Of a stretch of DNA of 64,000 nucleotides, positions 8,840 through 18,455 are shown piece by piece. This stretch comes from Alphaproteobacteria bacterium (GTDB taxonomy: Bacteria; Pseudomonadota; Alphaproteobacteria; Caulobacterales; Maricaulaceae). Both the position numbers and the translations under genes were made by a program. The stretch lies in the NCBI GenBank assembly GCA_024278855.1, contig JAJRSJ010000033.1, forward strand, positions 40,838-104,837. The letters run 5' to 3'. Within the stretch, counting starts at the first letter, position 1. Each line of letters opens with the position of its first letter. Below the pieces are notes generated by a model. The model ran no database searches, was not told the DNA's origin, and worked only from the letters and a program-made list of their open reading frames with translations.

Positions 8840-10183
8840 ATGAAAAAAGGAAATTCTACAAGCACAATGATTTTTGCTTTGGCGAGCGCACAAGGTCGGG
8901 CCGGTATTTCTGTTATACGCATGAGCGGCTTAGGGGTTGGTGATGCGTTATCTTGTTTAACCGGGAGAGGTTTACCACCACCGCGTTCGGCGTGCTTGCG
9001 GGTTTTAAAAAACAAACAGGCAGAACGTCTCGATGAAGCCTTGGTGATCTGGTTTCCAGGCCCGGCCAGTTTCACAGGCGAGGACACAGTTGAGCTGTAT
9101 GTTCACGGGAGTGTTGCTGTTGTCGAGGCCGTAAGTGAGGCGCTCTATGATCTGGGTTTGCGACAAGCTGAAGCGGGTGAATTCACGCGCCGGGCCTTTG
9201 AAAACGGCAAGCTGGACTTGACCGAAGCTGAGGGTTTGGCAGACTTGATCGACGCGCAAAGTGAGGGTCAAAGACGCCAAGCGCTTCGACAAATGCGCGG
9301 CGGATTGCGAGATATTTATGAAAACTGGCGCACACAGATATTGGACGCATTTGCGCTGGTAGAGGGCGAAATAGATTTTCCCGATGAAGGCGATGTTCCT
9401 GAGGCTCTGGCAAAAAAAGCGGGGCCTAGCTTAGAAAACCTGGCTAAAGAGCTTCAGGTACACATAAATGATAGTGGGCGCGGGGAACGTATTCGTAGCG
9501 GGTTAGACATTGCGATAATCGGGCCGCCAAATGTGGGAAAATCTAGCATTTTGAATAGGCTTGCCCGCCGCGACGCCGCTATCGTCACGCCCGAAGCCGG
9601 CACGACCCGCGATATAGTCGAGGTTCACATGCACATTGCGGGGCTAACCGTGTGCATTTCCGATACAGCCGGCCTACGCGAAACCGATAATTTAATTGAG
9701 GCCGGAGGGGTTAGGCGCGCCGAAATACGGGCAAAAGATGCAGATATTAGGCTAGGGGTAATTGATTTAACCAAGCCAGAAGACCAAGCAATATTGAATA
9801 AACTGACCAAAGGTGATTTTGTATTGTATAATAAAGCCGATATGGTCAGGTCTTCGGGGCGCAAAAATGTTTCACGTGAAACATTTCGCGTAAGTGCGGT
9901 CACAGGCCAAGGCTTTGATGAGCTAGAGGCCGCCTTGGAGCAGGCGATCAAAACTAGATTTATGCAAACGGAACAAGCCGGGCTGACAAGAGTGCGACAT
10001 GTAGAATGTGTTCGAACTGCATTGGAAGCTATTGAAAATGCACTGCAAAACCTAAAAATTGCCCCGGAATTAGCTGGAGCAGATTTGCGCCAAGCTTTGG
10101 AGGCAATCCGGGAGTTGGCAGGGGAATCGGATATAGAGGCAGTTTTAGACAGGGTTTTTTCACAGTTTTGCATAGGAAAGTAA
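8840..10183 (+). CDS. mnmE: tRNA modification GTPase MnmE
   Basis: The 447-residue protein has an N-terminal folate-binding domain (FALASAQGRAGISVIRMSG), a helical domain, an inserted G domain with GPPNVGKSS and DTAGLRET, and the diagnostic C-terminal FCIGK. With MnmG it installs the carboxymethylaminomethyl group on U34 of certain tRNAs. The coding sequence holds a perfect parS site (9868-9883), encoding NVSRETF. mnmG follows after 81 bp and rsmG after that, the usual origin-proximal order. Confidence 0.96.
   Translation: MKKGNSTSTMIFALASAQGRAGISVIRMSGLGVGDALSCLTGRGLPPPRSACLRVLKNKQAERLDEALVIWFPGPASFTGEDTVELYVHGSVAVVEAVSEALYDLGLRQAEAGEFTRRAFENGKLDLTEAEGLADLIDAQSEGQRRQALRQMRGGLRDIYENWRTQILDAFALVEGEIDFPDEGDVPEALAKKAGPSLENLAKELQVHINDSGRGERIRSGLDIAIIGPPNVGKSSILNRLARRDAAIVTPEAGTTRDIVEVHMHIAGLTVCISDTAGLRETDNLIEAGGVRRAEIRAKDADIRLGVIDLTKPEDQAILNKLTKGDFVLYNKADMVRSSGRKNVSRETFRVSAVTGQGFDELEAALEQAIKTRFMQTEQAGLTRVRHVECVRTALEAIENALQNLKIAPELAGADLRQALEAIRELAGESDIEAVLDRVFSQFCIGK
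9868..9883. promoter_or_regulatory. parS centromere site inside mnmE
   Basis: TGTTTCACGTGAAACA is the exact ParB-binding palindrome, extended to 22 bp by AAA/TTT flanks (9865-9886). ParB encoded at 17411-18421 should load here for origin segregation. Confidence 0.92.
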
Positions 10184-10264
10184 GAAACAACCAGATACAA
10201 ACCCCGTATACAAATCTTTGATTTAAAGCTAGAAAAGCGCCAACCACAGTAAAACCACAGAAAT

Positions 10265-12151
10265 ATGCCGAAAACCCAAAAAAATACATATGACGTCATT
10301 GTCATTGGTGGTGGTCACGCCGGATGTGAAGCTGCAAGCGCGGCAGCGCGGGCCGGTGCGCAGACCTTGTTGTTGACCCATAGGTTGGACACAATCGGCG
10401 AGATGTCTTGCAATCCGGCAATTGGTGGGCTTGGGAAGGGGCATTTGGTACGCGAAATAGACGCGCTCGGCGGCGAAATGGCCAGGGTTTCAGATGCGTC
10501 CGGTATCCAGTTTCGCATGCTTAACCGCTCCAAAGGCCCGGCGGTTCGTGGCCCGCGCACCCAATCCGATCGTGCGTTGTATAAAAAAGCCATGCAAGCG
10601 GCTCTAATTTCACGTGAAAACCTCAGTATCGCGGCGGGCGCGGTGCGCGACATAATAGTTGAGGGTGACAGCCTCAAGGGTGCGGTATGTGAGGACGGAC
10701 AAAAATGGTTTGCCCCAAAAATAGTTTTGACCACAGGCACATTTTTGAAGGGCATGATCCATATCGGCGAAAAGACCATACCTGCCGGGCGGCGCGGTAA
10801 AGAGGGTATAGAGGCCCCCGCTATTGGTTTGTCGGAGCGGCTGTATGAAAGTGATCTGAAAATGGGTCGGCTAAAAACCGGAACCCCGGCCCGTTTAGCT
10901 CATAATAGCATCAATTGGGATGTTTTGGAGATGCAGCCCCCAGATGCAGACCCGGTTCCGTTTTCGTTTATGACAAAGGAAATTACGGTGCCACAAATCG
11001 CTTGCGGTATCACACATACCAATGCTGCTACCCACAAAATCATCGCCGATAACCTACAGAAATCCGCAATCCATGCCGGTAGTATTTCCGGACGCGGGCC
11101 GCGTTATTGCCCGTCTATAGAGGATAAAATCCAGCGCTTTGCGGACCGGGACAAACACCAGATTTTTCTGGAACCAGAGGGCCTGCCCGGCACACAAGAC
11201 GGCGCAGTAGTTTACCCCAACGGAATTTCCACATCTTTACCGCAAGACGTTCAGCTTGCGTTTTTGAAAACCATAAAGGGCTTGGAAAATGTGCAAGTTA
11301 AGCAGTTTGGTTATGCCATAGAATATGATTATGTTGACCCACGAGAATTACGGGCAACACTGGAAACCCGCCGCATGCCGGGACTATATCTAGCCGGGCA
11401 AATCAACGGCACTACAGGCTACGAGGAAGCGGCGGCACAAGGCTTGATGGCGGGCTTGAACGCGGCGTTGGCGGCGGGGGGAAAACGGCCATTTATCCTC
11501 GACCGTTCGCAAGCCTATATCGGTGTGATGATTGATGATCTCATCATCAAAGGCGTGTCTGACCCTTACCGCATGTTCACTAGCCGGGCCGAGTACCGCT
11601 TGTCTCTGCGGGCGGACAATGCCGACCAACGCCTGACGCCCTTGGCAGATAAGCTTGGTATTCTCAGCAAAGACCGGACAAAGATTTTTGCCGACAAAAT
11701 GCAAATGTTGGAGCAGGCTCGTAAACTAGCCGCAAGCCTGTCAAAAACCCCAAGCGAGCTTAAAAATTACGGAATAAAGGTCAATGCGGACGGTGTCCGT
11801 CGTAGTTTGCTAGACTTGTTGGCCTACCCAAATATCACAATAGACAGCTTGCTTTCGGTTTGGCCCGAGCTAGTTGATTTACCTGTGAATGTAAAAACCG
11901 CTCTTGAGGCTGATGCGCTTTACGCCGGATATATTGAGCGCCAAGCCCGCGATATTGCGGCGTTTAAGCGCGACGAAGGTTTGCGTTTGCCAGAACATCT
12001 TGATTATACAAAAATCGGCGGCATTTCGAACGAGGTTCGCGACAGGCTTACAGCGACCCGGCCGGCAACTTTAGGGCAGGCGGCTCGTATGGAGGGCGTG
12101 ACACCGGGCGCACTGTCTGCGGTGTTGGCGTATATGAAGAGATCAGCATGA
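10265..12151 (+). CDS. mnmG: tRNA uridine-5-carboxymethylaminomethyl modification enzyme MnmG
   Basis: The 628-residue protein begins with the FAD dinucleotide-binding motif [12 protein letters not shown] and shows family hallmarks such as [31 protein letters not shown] and [17 protein letters not shown]. It is the FAD/NADH-dependent partner of MnmE. Its last 4 bp overlap the rsmG start, so the two are translationally coupled. A degenerate parS-like core lies at 10608-10619. Confidence 0.96.
   Translation: MPKTQKNTYDVIVIGGGHAGCEAASAAARAGAQTLLLTHRLDTIGEMSCNPAIGGLGKGHLVREIDALGGEMARVSDASGIQFRMLNRSKGPAVRGPRTQSDRALYKKAMQAALISRENLSIAAGAVRDIIVEGDSLKGAVCEDGQKWFAPKIVLTTGTFLKGMIHIGEKTIPAGRRGKEGIEAPAIGLSERLYESDLKMGRLKTGTPARLAHNSINWDVLEMQPPDADPVPFSFMTKEITVPQIACGITHTNAATHKIIADNLQKSAIHAGSISGRGPRYCPSIEDKIQRFADRDKHQIFLEPEGLPGTQDGAVVYPNGISTSLPQDVQLAFLKTIKGLENVQVKQFGYAIEYDYVDPRELRATLETRRMPGLYLAGQINGTTGYEEAAAQGLMAGLNAALAAGGKRPFILDRSQAYIGVMIDDLIIKGVSDPYRMFTSRAEYRLSLRADNADQRLTPLADKLGILSKDRTKIFADKMQMLEQARKLAASLSKTPSELKNYGIKVNADGVRRSLLDLLAYPNITIDSLLSVWPELVDLPVNVKTALEADALYAGYIERQARDIAAFKRDEGLRLPEHLDYTKIGGISNEVRDRLTATRPATLGQAARMEGVTPGALSAVLAYMKRSA
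10608..10619. promoter_or_regulatory. degenerate parS-like core in mnmG
   Basis: The inner 12 bp TTTCACGTGAAA of parS is intact, but the outer two bases on each side differ from the 16-bp consensus. It lies between the two perfect sites and could be a weak ParB site or chance within codons for ISRENL. Confidence 0.3.
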
Positions 12152-12786
12152 CCCCGGAACAATTTCAGCGCCATATATCAAAGGAGGAAAATGTTTCACG
12201 TGAAACATTTCTTCTGTTTGAGCAATGGTTAGGCCTGCTAACCCATTGGAATAAAAGGATAAATTTAGTTTCGGCACCAACAATATACAATTTCTGGTCG
12301 CGTCATGCGTTGGACAGTTGGCAGTTGGTTGAATTGTTACCCAAGGGTACAAAAACTGTACTCGATATGGGCGCGGGCGCGGGCTTTCCCGGCCTAGCCA
12401 TGGCGATTGCCTTAAAAGGTCGCCCAGATTGTCTAGGTGCACAAATAACATTGGTGGAATCCAATGGTAAGAAATGCAATTTTCTGCGCACAGTGATCCG
12501 CGAATTGGCCCTGCCTGCCAAGGTCGTACAATGCCGCGCCGAAAACCTAGAGCCGAAAAATTATGATATAATCACCGCCCGTGCTTTTGCGCCCTTGCCC
12601 GAATTGCTCGGCTACAGCCTGCCGTTTTTCTCACCTGATACATTGGCCATTTTCCCCAAAGGCGAAAACTGGCAAAGCGAAGTCACCGCCGCCCGCAAAA
12701 CCCACACATTTGATTTGACCACAAAAGACAGCCAAACCAGTGAAGCTGCGAAAATCTTGTGCATAACAAATCTACAGAGAACATAG
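12148..12786 (+). CDS. rsmG: 16S rRNA (guanine-N7) methyltransferase RsmG
   Basis: The 212-residue protein has the GidB/RsmG core RINLVSAP and the SAM-binding motif [12 protein letters not shown] (71-82). It methylates N7 of a conserved guanine in the 530 loop of 16S rRNA. A perfect parS site encodes NVSRETF near residues 15-21. It overlaps mnmG by 4 bp. In many relatives parA comes next; here an XRE gene, a Type IIG-like gene and a palindromic element intervene. Confidence 0.95.
   Translation: MTPEQFQRHISKEENVSRETFLLFEQWLGLLTHWNKRINLVSAPTIYNFWSRHALDSWQLVELLPKGTKTVLDMGAGAGFPGLAMAIALKGRPDCLGAQITLVESNGKKCNFLRTVIRELALPAKVVQCRAENLEPKNYDIITARAFAPLPELLGYSLPFFSPDTLAIFPKGENWQSEVTAARKTHTFDLTTKDSQTSEAAKILCITNLQRT
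12192..12207. promoter_or_regulatory. parS centromere site inside rsmG
   Basis: A second exact TGTTTCACGTGAAACA, 2.3 kb from the mnmE copy and about 4.4 kb from parA. Confidence 0.92.
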
Positions 12787-12794
12787 GAGCAGGC

Positions 12795-13013
12795 ATGACC
12801 GAAATCCATATAACCCCCAACCTGATCAAGCGCACCCGAAACAAGCTCGGCATGTCGCGGCTTGAGTTCGCCCGCGCACTGGGTTTCAAAGGCAGCAAAC
12901 GCACGGTGGACAAAGAAATCATCCAGCTAGAGCGCGGCAAAGCAGAACTATGGCCAGCAAAACGCGAGTTGTTTATCGAGATGGTGACGGCGCTGAGGGC
13001 GGACAGGGAATGA
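12795..13013 (+). CDS. small XRE-type helix-turn-helix protein
   Basis: I chose ATG 12795, preceded by GGAGC, giving 72 residues; an upstream ATG at 12759 lies inside rsmG and is less likely. The sequence NLIKRTRNKLGMSRLEFARALGF reads as a Cro/XRE helix-turn-helix, followed by GSKRTVDKEIIQLERGK. It sits just before the large restriction-methylation gene, the position of controller proteins in some restriction-modification systems, so a role in regulating that gene is a reasonable inference. Confidence 0.65.
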   Translation: MTEIHITPNLIKRTRNKLGMSRLEFARALGFKGSKRTVDKEIIQLERGKAELWPAKRELFIEMVTALRADRE

Positions 13014-13051
13014 CCCGGACACAAAGCACATACACAATTACCAAATTATCT

Positions 13052-13085
13052 GTAGGGTGGGTTGGGGTTTTGCTCGTAACCCACC
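13052..13085. repeat. short palindromic (REP-like) hairpin
   Basis: GGTGGGTT (13056-13063) pairs with AACCCACC (13078-13085) around a 14-nt loop. The GTAGGGTGGGTT...AACCCACC pattern resembles dispersed REP-type repeats seen in many bacteria. It lies in the gap between the XRE gene and the Type IIG-like gene. Confidence 0.45.
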
Positions 13086-13112
13086 GCCGTGCAACAGTAT
13101 CAGGGGAGCAGC

Positions 13113-16100
13113 ATGAGTGAACAACACATAGCCGACTATCTGGCCAAGGTGCAATCCGTCTACGCGACCGGGGTTACTACCGAGCATTCGTTTCGTGCGG
13201 CGCTTGGGTTTTTGTTTGACGGTGTTGCTGATGATGTGCGGTGTATCAATGAGCCGAAAGCGGTGGTTGATGTTGGGCGTCCGGATTTTGTTTTCAAGCG
13301 CACTATAGGCCAAAACAAGGGTGGAAAACAACAAATCACCGTTGGGCATTGCGAGGCCAAGGACATTGACAAAGACATCAATCCCAAGGCCATGAATGAT
13401 TTCAATAAGGCGCAGTTTGACCGCTATGTCAAAGGCTTGCCCAATCTTGTTTATACCAATGGTCTGGATTTTCGGTTTTATGTGAACGGTGAGTTTATCC
13501 GCGAAATTAGCGTTGCTGATTTCCTCATGGGCATTGTCCCCAAGCCGGAGAATTACGGCGCACTTTATGCGGCCCTCAAGGATTTCACGGCCCAACGCTT
13601 GCAAACAATAACGTCCGCCAAAGCATTAGCCCAGATGATGGCCGGAAAGGCGGTGTTGATCAAAACCGTATTGGCTAATACTTTACGTGCAGACGCAGAT
13701 CTGGAATCTGAACTGGCCGGACAATATAAAGCCTTCAAAGACCAACTTATCCACGATTTGACCATAGAGGGGTTTGCCGATATTTACGCCGAGACCATAG
13801 CCTACGGCCTGTTTGCAGCGCGGCTGCACGACGAAACGCCCCAGGATTTTTCGCGAGAGGAAGCTCTGGAGCTATTGCCCAAATCCAACCCGTTTTTGCG
13901 AAAATTATTTTCCTATGTGGCCGGGCCGAGCTTGGACGAACGTATCAGGCGCGACATTGACGAATTGGCGGAAATATTTCAGGCGACAAACCTGCAAAAA
14001 CTGTTCAAAAATTTTGGTAGTTTCACCAAGCGCAATGACCCGTTCATCCATTTTTACGAGACATTTCTGGCCGAGTATAACCCGAAAAAACGCAAGGCCA
14101 GAGGCGTGTGGTACACGCCCGAACCGGTGGTTAATTTTATTGTCCGGGCCGTGGATGATGTGCTGAAATCCGAATTTGGATTGAGCGATGGTCTGGCCGA
14201 TACCAGTAAAATACCGGTGAAAATTGATACGGGGCAAACGGACAAATCCGGCAAAGCCAAATACGAGCTGCGCGAAATGCACCGGGTGCAAATTCTGGAT
14301 CCGGCCACGGGCACCGGCACGTTTTTGGCCGAAGTCATCAAACAGATTGCCCCGAAAATACAAGACATCGCCCCGGCCCAATGGTCTAAATATGTCGAGG
14401 ACGATTTAATCCCGCGCTTGCACGGGTTCGAGCTGCTCATGGCAAGCTATGCCATGTGCCATATGAAGCTTGATATGATGCTGACCGATATGGGCTATAA
14501 ACCAACTAAAGCCGAACCACCGCGCCTAAATGTATTTCTAACCAATTCACTGGAAGAGGGCGAACGTGAAGTTAGAGATTTATTCATGGCCAGATGGCTG
14601 TCCGACGAAGCCAAAGGCGCCAACGAAGTCAAACGCGATAAGCCAATAATGTGTATTATAGGCAACCCGCCTTATTCGGTGAGCAGTTCAAATAAAAGCC
14701 CGTTCATCGAGGCCTTGGTTGCGGATTATAAAAAAGATTTGAACGAACGTAATATCCAGCCTTTGTCAGACGATTATATAAAATTCATTCGCCTGTCCCA
14801 ACATTTGATCGACAAAAACGGTGAGGGGGTCTTGGCATTTATTACCAATAACTCCTATCTGGACGGGCTTATCCACCGCCAAATGCGCAAATGTTTGTTA
14901 GAGGGTTTTGATAAAATCTATGTGGTTGATTTACATGGCAGCACCAAGAAAAAAGAACGCGCCCCAGACGGTAGTGCAGACAAAAATGTGTTCGATATTA
15001 TGCAAGGTGTGAGTATTTTGGTGGCGGTGAAAACCAAGACGGACAAGAAAAAAGGAACGCTTGCAAGTGTACGGCATTTGGATTTATGGGGGGGGCGTAA
15101 AGACAAGAATGAAAAGCTCTTTGCTTTAAACATACGGAAAAAAATATTTCAAAAAATAGAAACCCCAGAACCGAATTATTTTTTGGTGCCGAAAGATTTT
15201 GCTGCGCAAGAGGAATATGAAAAGGGGTTTAAGGTGTTTGATTTAATGTCCATAAACTCTTCAGGAATAAAAACGCATAAAGATAAATTTGCCATTAGTT
15301 TTGATAAAAAAACAATTATTTCAAGGGTAGAAGATACCTATTCATTGGAGCGTGAAGAGCTTCGTACAAAATATAAACTGGGCAAAGATGCGAGAGACTG
15401 GAAAGTGTCTTATATGCAGTTAGATGTTAGAGAAAATCTTTCCAATAAATTGTACATGCAATTAGACTATCGTCCTTTTGATAAACGTTGGACGTACTAC
15501 ACAGGGAAAACAAAGGGCTTCCATAGTTATCCCCGTGAAGCAATAATAAAGCACATGCTAGAGAAAGATAATTTTTCTATGTTATTTAAGCGCTCGAGAA
15601 TTTTGGGTGAGCATCAGTCATTTAAACACGTATCAGTATCAAGAGGGCTCCTAGACTTAAACTATTTTGGTGACCAAAGTTTCTTTCTCCCCCTCTACCT
15701 CTACCCCAACACCACCACCTCACAATCCGATGCGTTTGCGCCTACTGAGCGCACCGTCAATATGGACGCGAAAATCCGGGCTAAAATCGAGAAATCCGCT
15801 AGCGGTAAAAAACACGGCACACCGGACGAGCTTGCGATATTTGATTATATTTATGGGGTGCTGCATTGCCCGGCTTACCGCGAAACCTATAAGGAATTTC
15901 TCAAGATAGATTTCCCGCGTGTGCCTTATCCGGCCTCGCCCGCCAGTTTTTGGGATATCAGCGCCAAGGGTACGCAATTGCGCAAGCTACATTTGATGGA
16001 CGACGAAGCCATTGGCAAAACGCCTTACAAATTTGACGGCACCCCGAACGAAATGGGCGATAGTGTGGTGGACAAACCCAAATTCACGCCGGGCGCGGGT

Positions 16101-16331
16101 AAGGTCGGCACCGTCCACATCAATGAAACCCAATATTTTGAAGATGTGCCGCGCACTGCATGGGAGTTTTATATTGGCGGCTATCAGCCAGCCCAAAAAT
16201 GGCTCAAAGACCGCAAGGGCAGGACGCTTAGTTTCGATGATATCCGCCACTACCAAAGAATAATAAAAATCTTGAGCGAGACCGACCGGATTATGCAGAC
16301 AATCGATATGGATTTGGGGGATAAGCCATGA
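13113..16331 (+). CDS. Type IIG-like restriction endonuclease/N6-adenine methyltransferase
   Basis: ATG 13113 follows a strong AGGGGAG site and gives 1072 residues; the GTG at 13089 lacks one. The N-terminus has a PD-(D/E)xK nuclease pattern, GRPDF (Asp58) and CEAK (Glu81, Lys83). After a helical linker comes the methyltransferase: motif I LDPATGTGTF (Asp396) and motif IV NPPY (Asn518). The C-terminal third, about 300 residues and more AT-rich in its first half, is the likely target-recognition region. No helicase domain is visible, which argues against the Type ISP class. The gene interrupts the usual rsmG-parA order, consistent with insertion by transfer. Confidence 0.85.
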   Translation: MSEQHIADYLAKVQSVYATGVTTEHSFRAALGFLFDGVADDVRCINEPKAVVDVGRPDFVFKRTIGQNKGGKQQITVGHCEAKDIDKDINPKAMNDFNKAQFDRYVKGLPNLVYTNGLDFRFYVNGEFIREISVADFLMGIVPKPENYGALYAALKDFTAQRLQTITSAKALAQMMAGKAVLIKTVLANTLRADADLESELAGQYKAFKDQLIHDLTIEGFADIYAETIAYGLFAARLHDETPQDFSREEALELLPKSNPFLRKLFSYVAGPSLDERIRRDIDELAEIFQATNLQKLFKNFGSFTKRNDPFIHFYETFLAEYNPKKRKARGVWYTPEPVVNFIVRAVDDVLKSEFGLSDGLADTSKIPVKIDTGQTDKSGKAKYELREMHRVQILDPATGTGTFLAEVIKQIAPKIQDIAPAQWSKYVEDDLIPRLHGFELLMASYAMCHMKLDMMLTDMGYKPTKAEPPRLNVFLTNSLEEGEREVRDLFMARWLSDEAKGANEVKRDKPIMCIIGNPPYSVSSSNKSPFIEALVADYKKDLNERNIQPLSDDYIKFIRLSQHLIDKNGEGVLAFITNNSYLDGLIHRQMRKCLLEGFDKIYVVDLHGSTKKKERAPDGSADKNVFDIMQGVSILVAVKTKTDKKKGTLASVRHLDLWGGRKDKNEKLFALNIRKKIFQKIETPEPNYFLVPKDFAAQEEYEKGFKVFDLMSINSSGIKTHKDKFAISFDKKTIISRVEDTYSLEREELRTKYKLGKDARDWKVSYMQLDVRENLSNKLYMQLDYRPFDKRWTYYTGKTKGFHSYPREAIIKHMLEKDNFSMLFKRSRILGEHQSFKHVSVSRGLLDLNYFGDQSFFLPLYLYPNTTTSQSDAFAPTERTVNMDAKIRAKIEKSASGKKHGTPDELAIFDYIYGVLHCPAYRETYKEFLKIDFPRVPYPASPASFWDISAKGTQLRKLHLMDDEAIGKTPYKFDGTPNEMGDSVVDKPKFTPGAGKVGTVHINETQYFEDVPRTAWEFYIGGYQPAQKWLKDRKGRTLSFDDIRHYQRIIKILSETDRIMQTIDMDLGDKP

Positions 16332-16349
16332 CGGCGGTGCGGCACAATT

Positions 16350-16549
16350 TTTCCTTCCTCCGTTTACGGGGGAAGTACCCCTCGTTCTTCAGAGGGGGGA
16401 TGGGGGCGGCGCTCTTGTGCCGATACGGTGTTGCGGTAAGTTGCTGGCTTATTGGGGTTACGGGTTTGTTATCAAGTTTCGTACCGGGCCAAGAAGCCCG
16501 GCCCCCATCCCCCCTTCGGGGTACTTCCCCCGTAAACGGAGGAAGGAAA
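16350..16549. repeat. 200-bp element bounded by 32-bp perfect inverted repeats
   Basis: The 32-nt arm at 16350-16381 is the exact reverse complement of 16518-16549. A second complementary G-run/C-run pair lies inside (around 16392-16406 and 16501-16513). The element occupies the gap between the restriction gene and parA and contains no credible gene. It may be a MITE-like or dispersed palindromic repeat; related CCCCCGTT-type sequence appears at 19690-19710. Confidence 0.75.
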
Positions 16550-16587
16550 GAGCGTGCGTCCATCAGAAATCATTTCAAGGTTAAACC

Positions 16588-17418
16588 ATGACACAAAAAA
16601 CACGCACTATCGCTATCGTCAACCAAAAAGGCGGGGTTGGGAAAACCACTACGTCTATCAATTTGGCGGCGGCGTTGGCGGCGCAGGGGCAGTCCGTTTT
16701 GTTGATTGATTTGGACCCCCAAGGCAATGCCACCACCGGACTTGGCCAAAGAAAAGGGCGCAGGCACGGTGCGACGGACATTACACTTTATGATGTGATT
16801 GTGGACGAGGCGGGCTTGGCGGCGGCGGTGGTGGACACGGATGTGGCCGGGTTGACATTGGTCGCGTCCGATATGGATATGTCCGGGGCCGAACTGGCTA
16901 TTGGTAATTCGCCGGGGCGCACGACGCGGCTCAAATCTGCGCTGTCGGACTATTTGGCATCACTACAAGACCCACCGGATTATGTGTTGATCGATTGCCC
17001 ACCGGCACTTGGGCTGTTGACGGTCAACGCTTTGTCTGCGGCGCGGTCGGTATTGGTGCCTTTGCAGTGCGAGTTTTATGCTTTGGAGGGATTGTCGCAA
17101 CTCCTCAAAACCATCGAGGTTGCCAAGGCGTCGGTTAATCCGGATCTGGTCATCGACGGGGTGATGCTGACCATGTATGACAGGCGCAACAGGTTGTCGG
17201 ACCAAGTGGCAGCAGATGTACGCAAACATCTTGGCCGGGCCGTGTTAGAGACCATAATCCCGCGCAATGTCCGCATCGCCGAAGCCCCAAGTTTCGGCAA
17301 GCCAGTGACGCAGTATGATCCAAAATGCAAAGGCGCGTTGCCCTATATGGCATTGGCTAAAGAATTATTATTGCGCCACGGTAAAAACCGCGCGCTTGAA
17401 GGAGACCAACATGTCTGA
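16588..17418 (+). CDS. parA: chromosome partitioning ATPase ParA
   Basis: The 276-residue protein has the deviant Walker A KGGVGKTT (14-21), the LLIDLDPQGNATTGLG segment and the LIDCPPALGLLTVNA motif of chromosomal ParA/Soj proteins. It drives ParB-bound origin movement by ATP-dependent DNA binding. It overlaps the parB start by 8 bp, so the two form an operon. Confidence 0.96.
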   Translation: MTQKTRTIAIVNQKGGVGKTTTSINLAAALAAQGQSVLLIDLDPQGNATTGLGQRKGRRHGATDITLYDVIVDEAGLAAAVVDTDVAGLTLVASDMDMSGAELAIGNSPGRTTRLKSALSDYLASLQDPPDYVLIDCPPALGLLTVNALSAARSVLVPLQCEFYALEGLSQLLKTIEVAKASVNPDLVIDGVMLTMYDRRNRLSDQVAADVRKHLGRAVLETIIPRNVRIAEAPSFGKPVTQYDPKCKGALPYMALAKELLLRHGKNRALEGDQHV

Positions 17419-18421
17419 TAAAAAACCAGTTGCATTAAAACTCGGCCGAGGATTATCGGCTCTAATGACTGACATTGCCGCTCCGGAAAATGCAGAAATA
17501 GCTGAACAAGACACTAACCAAGACATTAAACAAGGCGTGCCACCGAGCCAAGGCGGCAAGCCGCCCGTGCGCGACGAAAAAAACAACCCTGACCGTGCGC
17601 AAGCTTTGGTTGGGCGCGGCATTCATGAAATCCCGATTGATAAACTTCAGCGAAACTCTGCCCAACCGCGCAAATATTTTGACAAAGTGAAACTAGCGGA
17701 GCTGGCCAACTCTATTAAACAAAAAGGTGTTCTACAGCCAATTTTGGTGCGGCCCCTGCTAACGACGTCCGGCGTTGAGGCCAATAAAATATCCGGCTAC
17801 CAAATCGTTGCCGGAGAACGCCGTTGGCACGCCGCTCAAGCGGCCGGGCTAGAAGTCATCCCGGCACTTATTAGGGAATTGTCCGAACAAGAGGTTTTGG
17901 AAATCGGCGTTATCGAAAATGTGCAAAGAACCGATTTAAACCCCATGGAAGAAGCCAAAGCCTATGCGGCCTTGATGCGGCAATTTGGTCGCAAGCAAAG
18001 CGAAATTGCCGAGGCAACTGGCAAAAGCCGCTCCCATGTTGCCAATTGTTTGCGTTTGCTAAACCTGCCGGAGTTGGCGCAGGAATATCTGGAAGGCGGC
18101 AAAATCACCGCAGGCCATGCCCGCGCCATATTATCGGCCCCCGACCCGCAAGCCTTGGCAGAGGCGATTGTCAAAGACGGGTTATCGGTACGGGCGGCAG
18201 AGAAATGGGCCAAAGCGGCCCATAAAACAATGGGGGGGCAGCGGCCCGCAAGCCCGCAAGCCCGTGATATCAATCTACAGGCGGTTGAGCGAGGATTGAC
18301 GGAATTCATCGGTATGAATGTGACCATAACCCACAAAAACCCCGGCGGGATAATGAACATAAGATACAAAAGTCTAGCACAATTTGACGAGTTGCTAAAA
18401 CTGCTTAAAAAAGACAAATAA
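17411..18421 (+). CDS. parB: chromosome partitioning protein ParB
   Basis: ATG 17411 follows AGGAGA and gives 336 residues starting MSDKKPVALKLGRGLSALM, the typical ParB opening. The N-terminal domain has GERRWHAAQAAG (CTPase/DNA-sliding motif) and ENVQRTDLNPMEEAKAY, followed by the helix-turn-helix KSRSHVANCLRLLNLP and a C-terminal dimerisation region. It should bind the parS sites at 9868 and 12192. The linker after residue 20 is Gln/Asp-rich and variable. Confidence 0.96.
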   Translation: MSDKKPVALKLGRGLSALMTDIAAPENAEIAEQDTNQDIKQGVPPSQGGKPPVRDEKNNPDRAQALVGRGIHEIPIDKLQRNSAQPRKYFDKVKLAELANSIKQKGVLQPILVRPLLTTSGVEANKISGYQIVAGERRWHAAQAAGLEVIPALIRELSEQEVLEIGVIENVQRTDLNPMEEAKAYAALMRQFGRKQSEIAEATGKSRSHVANCLRLLNLPELAQEYLEGGKITAGHARAILSAPDPQALAEAIVKDGLSVRAAEKWAKAAHKTMGGQRPASPQARDINLQAVERGLTEFIGMNVTITHKNPGGIMNIRYKSLAQFDELLKLLKKDK

Positions 18422-18455
18422 CTTGCCTTAAAGAGCCAAAAAACTGGAACTATAA

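Noticed and set aside
16328..16591. 87-residue plus-strand ORF and its minus-strand mirror (16291-16563)
   Set aside because: Both lie in the inverted-repeat element and reflect its palindromic sequence.
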